From: Ilumatobacter sp.
GTDB lineage: Bacteria > Actinomycetota > Acidimicrobiia > Acidimicrobiales > Ilumatobacteraceae
Assembly: GCA_013002175.1 (NCBI GenBank)
Contig: JABDKP010000061.1
Span: forward strand, 1 to 64,000
Length of the DNA stretch: 64,000 nt
Direction: 5' to 3'
Shown here in pieces: positions 47,187-56,885 of this stretch (the stretch's first letter is position 1; every line of letters begins with the position of its first letter). The notes under the pieces were generated by a model. The model saw nothing but the letters and a program-made list of their open reading frames with translations. It was not told where the DNA came from and did not search any database. The translations under genes and the position numbers were made by a program.

Positions 47187-48487
47187 CTACGACCCTCAAC
47201 GTCGCCGACCGGCGCCGGGCGACCCTCGAACGTCAGCAGCGCCGCCGCCCCCACGGCCGTCCGGCCCAGGCGACCCGTCGCACGGCTCGCGTCGCCGACC
47301 GTCGCCCGGATCGGGTCGGCCCGGCTGCTCGAATTCGCGCCCTGCTCGGCACGGACGCGACGCCGCCGACCGCCGACCGCCGCGCCCTCGGACCGCCACC
47401 CGGAACGTTCTACGTGATCGCCGCCGTCGTGTCGGTGTTCGTCATGTTCGGTCTGGTGATGGTCCTGTCGGCATCGGCCGTGACGCAGGCCAACATCGGC
47501 AACTCCCCGTACGCAGTGTTCAGCCGGCAGGCGCTGTGGGCCGGGCTCGGCCTCGCCGGAATGATCGTCGCGACGCGGGTGCCGTACACGGTGTGGAAAC
47601 CGCTGTCGATCCCGCTCGGACTCCTCGGTGTCGCCGCGATGTGCAGCCCGTTCGTGCCCGGTCTCGGCGTGACGATCAACGGCGCCCGCTCGTGGGTGCG
47701 GATCGGCAGCCTGTCGGTGCAACCTTCGGAGTTCCTCAAGGTCGTCGCGGTCATCGCGGCTGCCGATCTGCTGACGAGGAGGGCGGGCGACCTGCACGAT
47801 CACCGGCGCACACTGCTGCCGGTCGCGGTGCTCGCAGGTGCGGTTGCCACGATGAGCCTCGTCCAGGGCGACCTCGGCTCGGCGGTCGTGCTCGGCGCGA
47901 TCGTGCTCAGCGTCGCCTGGGTCGCCGGCGTCCCGCTGATCCCGCTCTCGATGTTGACGACAGCGGCCGCGATGACCGCAATCGGTTTCGTCATGTCGAG
48001 CCCGAGGCGCCTCAGCCGCTTCACGGCGTTCCTCAACATCGAGGCCCACAAGGACCTCGAGTCGTACCAGGTCTGGCAGGGCATGGTCAGCATGGCCAAC
48101 GGCGGGCTGACCGGGTCGGGGATCGGCGGCAGCCGGGGCAAGCTCGGCTATCTGCCCTACGCCCACAGCGACTTCATCTTCGCGATCATCGTCGACGAGT
48201 TGGGGATGATCGGCACCGCTGCGGTGATCGGTGGCTTCATCGTGCTGGTCGCGTTCGGGATCCAGACCGCACTGGCCGCGCCCGACCGGTTCGGGATGCT
48301 CCTCGCCGGCGGGATCTCCGCCTGGTTCGGCGTCCAGGCGATCGTCAACCTCGGCGGCGTCACGGGCGTGCTGCCGGTGACCGGGCTGACCCTGCCGTTC
48401 TTCTCTGCCGGCGGCACGTCGCTGTTCGTCAGCATGTTCGCCGCCGGGTTGCTGCTGAGCGTCGCCCGACGCGCGGTTCGTCATTGA
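47183..48487 (+). CDS. ftsW: SEDS-family peptidoglycan polymerase FtsW
   Basis: VMVLSASAVTQANIGNSPYAVFSRQALWAGLG...INGARSWVRIGSLSVQPSEFLK...PYAHSDFIFAIIVDELGMIG. Confidence 0.94.
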   Translation: MTTTLNVADRRRATLERQQRRRPHGRPAQATRRTARVADRRPDRVGPAARIRALLGTDATPPTADRRALGPPPGTFYVIAAVVSVFVMFGLVMVLSASAVTQANIGNSPYAVFSRQALWAGLGLAGMIVATRVPYTVWKPLSIPLGLLGVAAMCSPFVPGLGVTINGARSWVRIGSLSVQPSEFLKVVAVIAAADLLTRRAGDLHDHRRTLLPVAVLAGAVATMSLVQGDLGSAVVLGAIVLSVAWVAGVPLIPLSMLTTAAAMTAIGFVMSSPRRLSRFTAFLNIEAHKDLESYQVWQGMVSMANGGLTGSGIGGSRGKLGYLPYAHSDFIFAIIVDELGMIGTAAVIGGFIVLVAFGIQTALAAPDRFGMLLAGGISAWFGVQAIVNLGGVTGVLPVTGLTLPFFSAGGTSLFVSMFAAGLLLSVARRAVRH

Positions 48488-48488
48488 C

Positions 48489-49616
48489 ATGACGGCGGAG
48501 GCGGGCGACCGTACGTTTGCCGTCGTGACGGGCGGCGGCACGAGCGGTCACGTGCTGCCGGCGCTCGCCGTCGCCGAGGCGCTCGTCCGCACCGGACACG
48601 ATCCCGCATCGATCCTCTACGTCGGATGCACGCGTGGGATCGAGACCCGGCTGCTGCCGGACACCGACTTCCCCCACGTCTTCTACGACGTCGTCGGCCT
48701 GCAGCGCAGCCTCAGCCGTCGCAACATCGGGTTCCTGCCGAAACTCGTCCGGGCGACGCGTCGGGCGATCGCCGCCTTTCGCGCCGATCGCCCGAGGGTC
48801 GTCGTGTCGGTGGGGGGCTATGCCAGCCTGCCGGCTGTGCTCGCGGCGTTCCGCCTCCGAATCCCGGTCGTCGTCGTGTCCTACGACCGCACGCCGGGGC
48901 TCGCGAGCCGCCTCGCCGCCCGGCGCGCCGCGGCATGCGCGGTGTCGTTCGAGAACTCGCCGTTGCCGCGGGCCGAACTGACCGGCGCACCGATCAGGCA
49001 GCAGATCTTCGACGTCGATCGAATCGGCGGTCGCGCCGACGCACGACGCCGGCTCGGGCTGCCGTCCGATCGGTTCGTCGTCGCAGTGATGGGCGGTTCG
49101 CAGGGGTCGGGCGTCCTGAACCGGGCGATCGCCCACTACGTCGCGGACCACAGGGACGACACGGGCCTTGCCGTCCGGCAGGTGGCAGGGGAGCGGTTCG
49201 CCGACGCCATCGAGTCGCTCGACCGGGGCGACGACGGCGTGATCCACCAGGTCATCGGCTACGAGGGTGACATGCCGGCCGTGTACGCGGCCGCCGACCT
49301 GCTGGTCGGTCGCGGGGGCGCGAGCACCGTGCACGAGGTGGCGGTCACCGGCACCCCTGCGATCCTCGTGCCGTGGGCGGACTCCGCGGAGGACCACCAG
49401 ACCGACAACGTGCGGTGGTTGACCGAGCGCGACGCGGCCGTCCTCCTGCCCGAGTCCCGGCTCGATGAGCTCGACGGCGAGATCGAGCGACTGCGTCACG
49501 ACCCTGCGGCGCGTGAGTCGCTGGCCGATGCTGCGCGTCGGCGGGGCGACGTGCATCGATCGGGTGCATTGGCCCGTCTGATCGAGCGTGTCGCCGTATC
49601 CTCTGTGCCATCGTGA
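48489..49616 (+). CDS. murG: UDP-GlcNAc--lipid I GlcNAc transferase
   Basis: VTGGGTSGHVLPALAVAEALVRTGHDPASILYVG; RGGASTVHEVAVTGTPAILVPWADSAEDHQTDNVRWL. Confidence 0.94.
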   Translation: MTAEAGDRTFAVVTGGGTSGHVLPALAVAEALVRTGHDPASILYVGCTRGIETRLLPDTDFPHVFYDVVGLQRSLSRRNIGFLPKLVRATRRAIAAFRADRPRVVVSVGGYASLPAVLAAFRLRIPVVVVSYDRTPGLASRLAARRAAACAVSFENSPLPRAELTGAPIRQQIFDVDRIGGRADARRRLGLPSDRFVVAVMGGSQGSGVLNRAIAHYVADHRDDTGLAVRQVAGERFADAIESLDRGDDGVIHQVIGYEGDMPAVYAAADLLVGRGGASTVHEVAVTGTPAILVPWADSAEDHQTDNVRWLTERDAAVLLPESRLDELDGEIERLRHDPAARESLADAARRRGDVHRSGALARLIERVAVSSVPS

Positions 49617-51094
49617 GTCCGCCGTCGTCCCCGAGTGCCACCGATCCGTCCACCGAGGCCGGCGAACGGTCGGCGGCCACCCGTGGCGCTCCGGTCGCTC
49701 CGCTCGACCTGTCGATCCCGCATCGCCTCCACATCGTCGGTGTCGGCGGCCCGGGCATGAGTGCGATCGCGATCGCCCTCGCCGAGATGGGCCACGACGT
49801 CTCCGGCAGCGACCTGCGCACCCACCCGGTGCTCGAGCGGGTGCGGGCGGCGCGGGTACGGGTCAAGGTCGGCCACGATCGGTCGCTCGTCCAGGGCGTC
49901 GACGCCGTGACGGCGTCGACGGCCGTCCCCGATCGCAACATCGAACTCGACGAGGCCCGTGCGGCCGGCATCACCGTGCTCCGCCGGGCAGGCATGCTGG
50001 CGTCGATCTGCGCGCAGGCCAAGTCCCTCGCGGTCGCCGGCACGCACGGCAAGACGACGACGACCTCGATGCTGATGCTGATCCTCGCCGAAGCCGGGCT
50101 GCGGCCCAGCTTCATCGTCGGCGGCGATGTCACCGACGTCGGGACCGGCGCGCAGTGGACCGGTGGTGAGTGGCTGGTCGTCGAAGCGGACGAGAGCGAC
50201 GGCACCCACCTCCAGCTCCCGCTGTACGGCACGATCCTCACCAACGTCGAAACCGACCATCTCGACCACTACGGCTCGTTCGACGGCATCGTCGGCGGGT
50301 TCGACGACTACCTCGCACAGGTCGACGGACCGAAGGTGCTCTGCGCCGACGATCCGGTCACGGCCGAGCTCGCCGCTCGGCACGGCGCGGTCACGTACGG
50401 CCTCGATGCCGGTGCCGACGTCCGTGCCGTCGAGGTGACGGCCAGCGGTGGCTCGTACCGGTACGTCGTCGAACGGCGGCCCGCCGGTGATGCCGAGTAC
50501 ATCCGGCTCGGCGAGATCAACCTGCCGATGCGCGGCGTCTACAACGTGCGCAACTCGCTCGCGGCCGCGACGCTGGCGTTGGAGATCGGCGTCGAATTCT
50601 CGGCCGTCTCCGGCGCGCTCGCCAAGTTCGGTGGCGTCGCGAGACGGTTCGATGTGCGCGGCGCCGACCGCGGTGCGACGTTCGTCGACGACTACGCCCA
50701 CCTACCGTCCGAAATCGACGCGGTGCTGACCGGCGCCCGCGACAGTGGAGACGGCTGGCAGCGAATCATCGCCGTCTTCCAACCGAACCGGTTCAACCGG
50801 ATCTCCGAGATCTGGCGGCACTACGCCGACGCCTTCGGGTCCGCCGACATGGTCGTGTTGACCGACGTGTACGCCTCGGGGACGACGCCGATCCCCGGCG
50901 TCACCGGCAAGCTGATCGTCAACGCCGTTGCCGAGGCCCATCCGGAAGCCAGAGTGGTCTGGCTGCCCCGCCGCGACGACCTGGTGAACTTCGTCGCGGG
51001 CGAGGCGCGGGAGGGTGACGTCGTGATCTCGATGGGATGTGGTGACATCGCGTCGTTCCCGTCGGAGGTGCTCGATGCCCGTCGCGCCCACTGA
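49613..51094 (+). CDS. murC: UDP-N-acetylmuramate--L-alanine ligase
   Basis: LHIVGVGGPGMSAIAIALAEMGHDVSGSDLR...VAGTHGKTTTTSMLMLILAEAG...FVDDYAHLPSEIDAVL. Confidence 0.95.
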   Translation: MSPPSSPSATDPSTEAGERSAATRGAPVAPLDLSIPHRLHIVGVGGPGMSAIAIALAEMGHDVSGSDLRTHPVLERVRAARVRVKVGHDRSLVQGVDAVTASTAVPDRNIELDEARAAGITVLRRAGMLASICAQAKSLAVAGTHGKTTTTSMLMLILAEAGLRPSFIVGGDVTDVGTGAQWTGGEWLVVEADESDGTHLQLPLYGTILTNVETDHLDHYGSFDGIVGGFDDYLAQVDGPKVLCADDPVTAELAARHGAVTYGLDAGADVRAVEVTASGGSYRYVVERRPAGDAEYIRLGEINLPMRGVYNVRNSLAAATLALEIGVEFSAVSGALAKFGGVARRFDVRGADRGATFVDDYAHLPSEIDAVLTGARDSGDGWQRIIAVFQPNRFNRISEIWRHYADAFGSADMVVLTDVYASGTTPIPGVTGKLIVNAVAEAHPEARVVWLPRRDDLVNFVAGEAREGDVVISMGCGDIASFPSEVLDARRAH

Positions 51095-52055
51095 CCATCT
51101 CGCGGCGGTCGATGTTGCGGTCGCGGTCCTCGGCGACCGTGCCGAGCGCAACGTGCCGATCGGCCCGCTGACGACGTACCGGGTCGGCGGCGCCGCCGAC
51201 ATCTTCGTCCGGGTGCGCACGCACGACGACCTCGACGCGCTGGCGGATGCACTGCGCGCCTCCGGGCTGCCCATGTTGCCGATCGGGCGGGGTTCGAACC
51301 TGCTCGTCGCCGACGCCGGGTTCCGGGGCATCGCCGTGTCCACCGCGGCGTTGGGAGGCGCGACGGCGATCGACATCGACGAGCAGGATTGCTGCGTGGT
51401 CGCCGGTGCCGCCGTGCTCCTTCCCGTGCTGGCGCGGCGCACCGCGGCCGCCGGGCTGACCGGGTTCGAGTGGGCGGTCGGCGTGCCCGGCTCGGTCGGA
51501 GGTGCCGTGCGGATGAATGCCGGCGGTCACGGCTCGGACATGGCGGCGGTGGTCGTCTCGGCGACGATTGCCGACGTCTCAGGTGCCGAGCCGGCCGACA
51601 CGGGTCGGCGGGGCGCCGCGATCCGGACCGTTCCCGCCGCCGCCCTCGGGCTGCGGTTCCGGGGGAGCGACCTCGGTCCGGGCCAGCTCGTCCTCGACGT
51701 GACGCTGCAGCTGGCGGCCGGCGACCGGACCACCGCGGAGCAGGAGATCAGCGAGATCGTGCACTGGCGCCGAGCGAACCAGCCGGGCGGTCAGAACGCC
51801 GGCTCGGTGTTCGTCAACCCGGTGCCCGGCGAGGTCACGTGCGGGGCGCTGATCGATGGTGCCGGCCTGCGGGGCCTGCGCCATGGCACGGCCACGGTGT
51901 CCGAGAAGCATGCGAATTTCATCCAGGCCGACGAGGACGGCTCCGCCGACGACGTCCGTGAGCTGATGCGGATCGTGCGCAGCGAGGTCGAACGGGCGAC
52001 GGGGTACCGCCTGCGCAGCGAGATCCGTCTCATCGGGTTCGACGAGGACCGCTGA
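51075..52055 (+). CDS. murB: UDP-N-acetylenolpyruvoylglucosamine reductase
   Basis: NVPIGPLTTYRVGGAADIFVRV...PIGRGSNLLVADAGF...VGVPGSVGGAVRMNAGGHG...NQPGGQNAGSVFVNP. Confidence 0.95.
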   Translation: MPVAPTDHLAAVDVAVAVLGDRAERNVPIGPLTTYRVGGAADIFVRVRTHDDLDALADALRASGLPMLPIGRGSNLLVADAGFRGIAVSTAALGGATAIDIDEQDCCVVAGAAVLLPVLARRTAAAGLTGFEWAVGVPGSVGGAVRMNAGGHGSDMAAVVVSATIADVSGAEPADTGRRGAAIRTVPAAALGLRFRGSDLGPGQLVLDVTLQLAAGDRTTAEQEISEIVHWRRANQPGGQNAGSVFVNPVPGEVTCGALIDGAGLRGLRHGTATVSEKHANFIQADEDGSADDVRELMRIVRSEVERATGYRLRSEIRLIGFDEDR

Positions 52056-53416
52056 TGCTGCGGCGGAGCCGCCGGCAGTCCGGTGAAGGTGTCGAAGCTG
52101 GCGGCGATGCAGTGGAGGCCGTGACCGGCATCGACGACGCCGAGCCGCCCGCGGTCGGGCCGATCCGCCCCGACGAGACCGTGCTCGACGAGCTGTCGCG
52201 CGTGTTCGGGAGCGCCGACGAAGGGTCGGACACCGACATCACGACGCCGACCGACCCCGACGTGCTCGCGGAGCGCGTCACCGACCGGGCCGAAGCCGGC
52301 GGCGGCGACGCCGACCCGGACCCGAGTGGTGGACCTGCGGCTCGCACGACGATCACGATCGGCGCTGACGATCTCGGGAGCGACACGGTCGACCCCGTAC
52401 CGCTCGACGAGGCGCTGGGACGACCGGCGCGGCTCGCGGACGACGACCCGTCGCATCCGTCGCCGACCGACCCCGAGGCGCGTTCGACGATTTCGATCGT
52501 CGTCGGCGACGAACTGCCGGACGCCGTCTATCTCGACGGAGAACTCGAGCGCGGTGACGACTCGGGCGGGACGGTGTTCATCGACGACGACGGCACCGGC
52601 GACGCAATTGCGCCGAAGGAGGCGACGTCGCCCGGCATCGAACCCCGCTTCCGGCAGCGTCGGATCGGCGTCCGCCGGGCCGAGGGTCGGCGGCGGCTGA
52701 AGTGGGTCGTGCTCGCGCTCGTCGTCGTCCTCGTCCTGGTCGGCGTGCTGACGGTGCTCGGGTCCGACCTGTTCGCCATCGACGATGTCTCGGTCGGCGG
52801 CAACGTGTACACCGACGAGAACCGCCTCGCCGCCGTCGTCGACGATCTGCTCGGCACGCCGGTACTGCTGGCCGACACCGCCGAGGCCGAGCGCGAATTG
52901 GAGGCGATCCCCTGGGTCGAGGACGCACGGGTGCGCGCGATCTTCCCCGATCGAGCCACGATCGAGATCCGCGAGCGCACCCCCGTGGCGACGATGCGCG
53001 GAGGCGACGGGCGCTTCCGCGTGCTCGACGCCGAGGGCCGCGTGCTCGACGTCATCGAAGGCCAGCCGGTGGCCTATGTGTTGCTCGCCGGACCGGGCAC
53101 GCTCGACCTCGCGGCCGGCGAGTTCGCCCCGCTCGGACCGTCCTCCGCGGCATCACTGGTGACGAAACTGACCCCGACGATCCGGCCGCGGGTCGAGTCG
53201 ATCGAGGTCACCGACGACGGCTCGGACCTGGTGATCAACCTCGCGCCGGCCGACGACGGCCTCCAGACCTCGACGATCAAGGTACGATTCGGCTCCGCAG
53301 TCGGAGACAACGACCAGATCGAAAAGCTCGTTCGTCTCGAACAGAAGCTCGATGGCCTTCCGGATCGGACGATTTCGGAGATCAACGTGGCGACCAACGA
53401 GGTGACCGTGCGGTGA
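52055..53416 (+). CDS. ftsQ: FtsQ/DivIB-family division protein with a long acidic N-terminal extension
   Basis: TM (WVVLALVVVLVLVGVLTVLG), POTRA-like FAIDDVSVGGNVYTDENRL...WVEDARVRAIFPDRATIEIRERTPVA; about 210 aa acidic N-terminal region. Confidence 0.9.
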   Translation: MLRRSRRQSGEGVEAGGDAVEAVTGIDDAEPPAVGPIRPDETVLDELSRVFGSADEGSDTDITTPTDPDVLAERVTDRAEAGGGDADPDPSGGPAARTTITIGADDLGSDTVDPVPLDEALGRPARLADDDPSHPSPTDPEARSTISIVVGDELPDAVYLDGELERGDDSGGTVFIDDDGTGDAIAPKEATSPGIEPRFRQRRIGVRRAEGRRRLKWVVLALVVVLVLVGVLTVLGSDLFAIDDVSVGGNVYTDENRLAAVVDDLLGTPVLLADTAEAERELEAIPWVEDARVRAIFPDRATIEIRERTPVATMRGGDGRFRVLDAEGRVLDVIEGQPVAYVLLAGPGTLDLAAGEFAPLGPSSAASLVTKLTPTIRPRVESIEVTDDGSDLVINLAPADDGLQTSTIKVRFGSAVGDNDQIEKLVRLEQKLDGLPDRTISEINVATNEVTVR

Positions 53417-53579
53417 GGTTCCACGCGACCGTCCCCGTTGCAACCTTCAGAACCTGACAGGATGACCGTGGTTGACACACGTGATATCCGGCTGAGTGAC
53501 ATCGAACGGAAGACGAGCTCATGAACAACAGACATCGCTGGCTGCGCACACTCGGCCCGATCCAAGCGGACGGGACCCG

Positions 53580-54680
53580 ATGATGGCCGGCGCACCCCAG
53601 AACTACCTCGCCGTGATCAAGGTCGTCGGCGTCGGCGGCGGCGGCGTCAACGCCGTCAACCGGATGATCGACGCCGGGCTGAAAGGCGTCGAGTTCATCG
53701 CCGTCAACACCGACGCACAGGCGCTGCTGATGAGTGACGCGGACGTCAAGCTCGACATCGGGCGCGATCTCACCCGCGGGCTCGGCGCCGGCAGCGACCC
53801 CGAGGTGGGCCGTGCCGCAGCCGATGCGCATCGCGAAGAGATCGAGGAGATGGTCAAGGGCGCCGACATGGTGTTCATCACCGCCGGCGAAGGCGGTGGC
53901 ACCGGTACTGGCGCCGCCCCCGTGATCGCCGAGGTCGCCCGGGAGGCCGGTGCGCTGACGATCGGCGTCGTGACCCGCCCGTTCTCGTTCGAGGGACGCC
54001 GTCGTGCGGTGCAGGCCGACAACGGCGTGGGCACCCTGAAAGAGAAGGTCGACACGCTGATCGTCATCCCGAACGATCGTCTGCTGACGGTGGCGAACGA
54101 CAAGACGAGCGTGCTCAACGCGTTCAAGATGGCCGACGAAGTGCTCCTGCAGGGCGTCTCGGGGATCACCGGGCTGATCACCACGCCCGGGCTGATCAAC
54201 ACCGACTTCGCCGACGTCAAGATGGTGCTGTCCAATGCCGGTTCCGCGCTGATGGGCATCGGCCAGGCGAGCGGCGACGAACGGGCGATGTCGGCGGCGA
54301 AGGCTGCGATCTCCAGCCCGCTGCTGGAATCGGCGATCGACGGTGCTCGTGGCGTGCTGCTCAACATCACCGGTCCGTCGAGCATGGGCCTGTTCGAGAT
54401 GAACGCAGCCGCGGAGATCATCCACGGTGTCGCGCATCAGGACGCCAACATCATCTTCGGCACCGTGATCGACGACGAGATGGGCGACGAGGTGCGGGTC
54501 ACCGTGATCGCCGCCGGATTCGACCGCGTCGAAGGGTCCGGGGCATCGCTCGGCGGCGCCGACGCGCTCGGGCTGCGGACGTCACCGACGCGCATCACCG
54601 AGCTGTTCGGCGACGACGAGGAGGCCGACCCGCTGGCCGATGACGACGACGACTTCGACGTCCCGTCGTTCCTCAAGTAA
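53580..54680 (+). CDS. ftsZ: Cell division protein FtsZ
   Basis: [42 protein letters not shown]...[34 protein letters not shown]-terminus. Confidence 0.98.
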   Translation: MMAGAPQNYLAVIKVVGVGGGGVNAVNRMIDAGLKGVEFIAVNTDAQALLMSDADVKLDIGRDLTRGLGAGSDPEVGRAAADAHREEIEEMVKGADMVFITAGEGGGTGTGAAPVIAEVAREAGALTIGVVTRPFSFEGRRRAVQADNGVGTLKEKVDTLIVIPNDRLLTVANDKTSVLNAFKMADEVLLQGVSGITGLITTPGLINTDFADVKMVLSNAGSALMGIGQASGDERAMSAAKAAISSPLLESAIDGARGVLLNITGPSSMGLFEMNAAAEIIHGVAHQDANIIFGTVIDDEMGDEVRVTVIAAGFDRVEGSGASLGGADALGLRTSPTRITELFGDDEEADPLADDDDDFDVPSFLK

Positions 54681-54740
54681 CGCCGGCCCGGTCACCAGGG
54701 TCCTGTCGCACCGGACCCGACCGTTTCGGGCGTCGCCCTG

Positions 54741-55484
54741 ATGCACGTACTGCTCGACCGTGTCGACGGCGACCGGCGGTTCGTCGCGGTGGCGTCCGAG
54801 CGCAGCGACGGCGACGTCCACCCGCACAAGGTCGCTCCCGATGTACTCGATGTCCGGCAGCGAGCCGTCGCCGGTGCACCGTGGGTGATGGCCGACCAGG
54901 TCCACGGAACCGGGGTCGTCCAGACCGGCGACGAGCCGTTGGCGTGGCCGCTCGCCGGCCGCGGTGATGTGGTCGTGACGACACGGCCCGGAATCCGTCT
55001 CGCGGTGTGGGCAGCCGACTGCGCGCCGCTCGCCCTGTTCGGTGTCGCCGGGACGGTCGTGCTCGCGCACGGTGGCTGGCGTGGCCTGGCCGCCGGCGTG
55101 ATCGACGCTGCGGTCGGCACGGCGACCGGTGGAGGGGACTCGATCAGTGCCGCCGTACTCGGCCCGGTCATCCATCCGTGCTGCTACGCATTCGGCCCCG
55201 CCCAACTCGGGCAGGTCGCGGCCGGCGTCGGCAGCGCAGCCGACGACATCGGCGGCACGACCCATGGCGGCGACGTCGCGCTGGACGTCCCTGCCGCCGT
55301 CGCAGCAGGCCTCCGCCGACACGGGATCGACCTCGATGTCGTCGGTCCGTGCACGGGATGCAGTGATCGCTGGTACTCGCACCGCATGCGCGACGACCGA
55401 GGCCGCCATGCCCTGATCGCGTGGACCGACCGACGCCCGGGACCCCGGTCGGCCACGGATCCGGGCGCCCACGTGGCACGCTGA
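54741..55484 (+). CDS. pgeF: Polyphenol oxidase/peptidoglycan editing factor (YfiH/PgeF) family
   Basis: VMADQVHGTGVV...AVWAADCAPLALFGVAGTVVLAHGGWRGLAAGV; location between ftsZ and yggS. Confidence 0.9.
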   Translation: MHVLLDRVDGDRRFVAVASERSDGDVHPHKVAPDVLDVRQRAVAGAPWVMADQVHGTGVVQTGDEPLAWPLAGRGDVVVTTRPGIRLAVWAADCAPLALFGVAGTVVLAHGGWRGLAAGVIDAAVGTATGGGDSISAAVLGPVIHPCCYAFGPAQLGQVAAGVGSAADDIGGTTHGGDVALDVPAAVAAGLRRHGIDLDVVGPCTGCSDRWYSHRMRDDRGRHALIAWTDRRPGPRSATDPGAHVAR

Positions 55485-55488
55485 GCCG

Positions 55489-56145
55489 ATGAGTGCTCCC
55501 GACGTCGCCGAACGCCTCGCTGCCGTGCACGCCAGGATCGCCGCGGTCGAGCGGCCGTTCACACACGCGGTCGACGTGGTCGCGGTCACGAAGGGATTCA
55601 CGAGCGCCGCCGTACGCTCGGCGGTCTTCGCCGGCTGCACCGCGGTGGGGGAGAACTACGCACAGGAGCTGCTCACCAAGCGCGACGTGCTGACCGAGCT
55701 GCAGCCGAGCGTCCACTTCATCGGTCGACTGCAGTCCAACAAGGTGCGCTCCATTGCCGCACTGGTGTCGCTGTGGGAGACGCTGGACCGCCCGTCGGTG
55801 ATCAAGGAAGTGGCCAAGCGCGCGCCGGGCGCTCGGGTGCTGATCCAGGTCAACGCGACCGGCGAGGCGGGCAAGGGCGGCTGCGATCCGGCCGAGGCAG
55901 GCGAGCTGGTCACGTTGGCTCGGGCGGAGGGCCTGGTGGTGGAGGGGTTGATGACGGTCGGGCCGACCGACGGGACGCCGGCCGATGCCGAACCCGGGTT
56001 TCGCGTCGTGCGCGCGCTCGTCGACGAACTCGGGCTCGCGACCTGTTCGATGGGGATGACCGCGGACCTCGACGTCGCGGTCGCGGCCGGGGCGACGCAG
56101 GTCCGGGTCGGCACCGCGCTGTTCGGGCCGCGACCGGCGCGATGA
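55489..56145 (+). CDS. YggS-family PLP homeostasis protein
   Basis: VDVVAVTKGFTSAAVRSAVFAGCTAVGENYAQELLTK...HFIGRLQSNKVRSI...LMTVGPTDGTPADAEPGFRVVRALVDELGLATCSMGMTADLDVAV. Confidence 0.92.
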   Translation: MSAPDVAERLAAVHARIAAVERPFTHAVDVVAVTKGFTSAAVRSAVFAGCTAVGENYAQELLTKRDVLTELQPSVHFIGRLQSNKVRSIAALVSLWETLDRPSVIKEVAKRAPGARVLIQVNATGEAGKGGCDPAEAGELVTLARAEGLVVEGLMTVGPTDGTPADAEPGFRVVRALVDELGLATCSMGMTADLDVAVAAGATQVRVGTALFGPRPAR

Positions 56146-56238
56146 CGACGGCTCGTCGCGACCGCCCGATCTGCCATCGCGCGTGTCCACCTCCGGCGGA
56201 CCCTCGTGGGCTAGCCTGACCGCAAGCAGGAGGATTGC

Positions 56239-56844
56239 ATGCCCATCTGGAAGCGGACCATGGAATACCTGGGTCTCGGTCCTGACGACACATACGACGA
56301 CTACGACGAGTACGACGAGCCGGATCAGTCGGCACGCCATCGCGCGCCCCGTGAGCCGGAAGCCCGGGGCGCCCGTACTCGTGACGTCGATCCCGAGTTG
56401 GCGGTCCGCCCGGACGCCGCGCGACCGAGCTTCCCGTCGCGTGACTTCGACGCGTCCGCGGCCTCGCGTCGTCCCCGACCCGATGCGAGCAGCCCGCGCG
56501 ACCCGCGTGACGACTCCGGCGTCCAGATCCGCCCCGCCAACCAGCAGCACGCGCCGCAGCAACAACCTGCGCTGCGCAGCGTTCCAGGAGGATCGATGGA
56601 ACCCCACACCGTCCGACCACGCCGATTCGACCAGGCGCAGGAAGTCGCCGACAAGTTCAAGGACGGTCAGCCGGTGATCATGAACCTCGAAGGCACCGAC
56701 CGTGCCGTCGCGCGGCGTCTGATCGACTTCGCCAGCGGCATCTGTTACGCGATGGACGGGTCGATGGAGAAGGTCGCGACCGGTGTCTACCTCCTGAAGC
56801 CGGCCCCACCGAGGCAAGTCCGCTACGACGAATACGACGACTGA
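56239..56844 (+). CDS. sepF: Cell division protein SepF
   Basis: WKRTMEYLGLGPDDTYDDYDEYDE...VRPRRFDQAQEVADKFKDGQPVIMNLEGTDRAVARRLIDFASGICYAMDGSMEKVATGVYLLKP; AGGAGG SD. Confidence 0.95.
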   Translation: MPIWKRTMEYLGLGPDDTYDDYDEYDEPDQSARHRAPREPEARGARTRDVDPELAVRPDAARPSFPSRDFDASAASRRPRPDASSPRDPRDDSGVQIRPANQQHAPQQQPALRSVPGGSMEPHTVRPRRFDQAQEVADKFKDGQPVIMNLEGTDRAVARRLIDFASGICYAMDGSMEKVATGVYLLKPAPPRQVRYDEYDD

Positions 56845-56885
56845 CAGCCCGCTCTGCCAGGGTGGCTGAACGAGAGAGAAGTGCC

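Noticed and set aside
51288-51302. GGGGTTCGAACC resembling a tRNA T-loop
   Set aside because: Lies inside murB at the conserved PIGRGSNLLVADAG motif; no cloverleaf partner sequences around it
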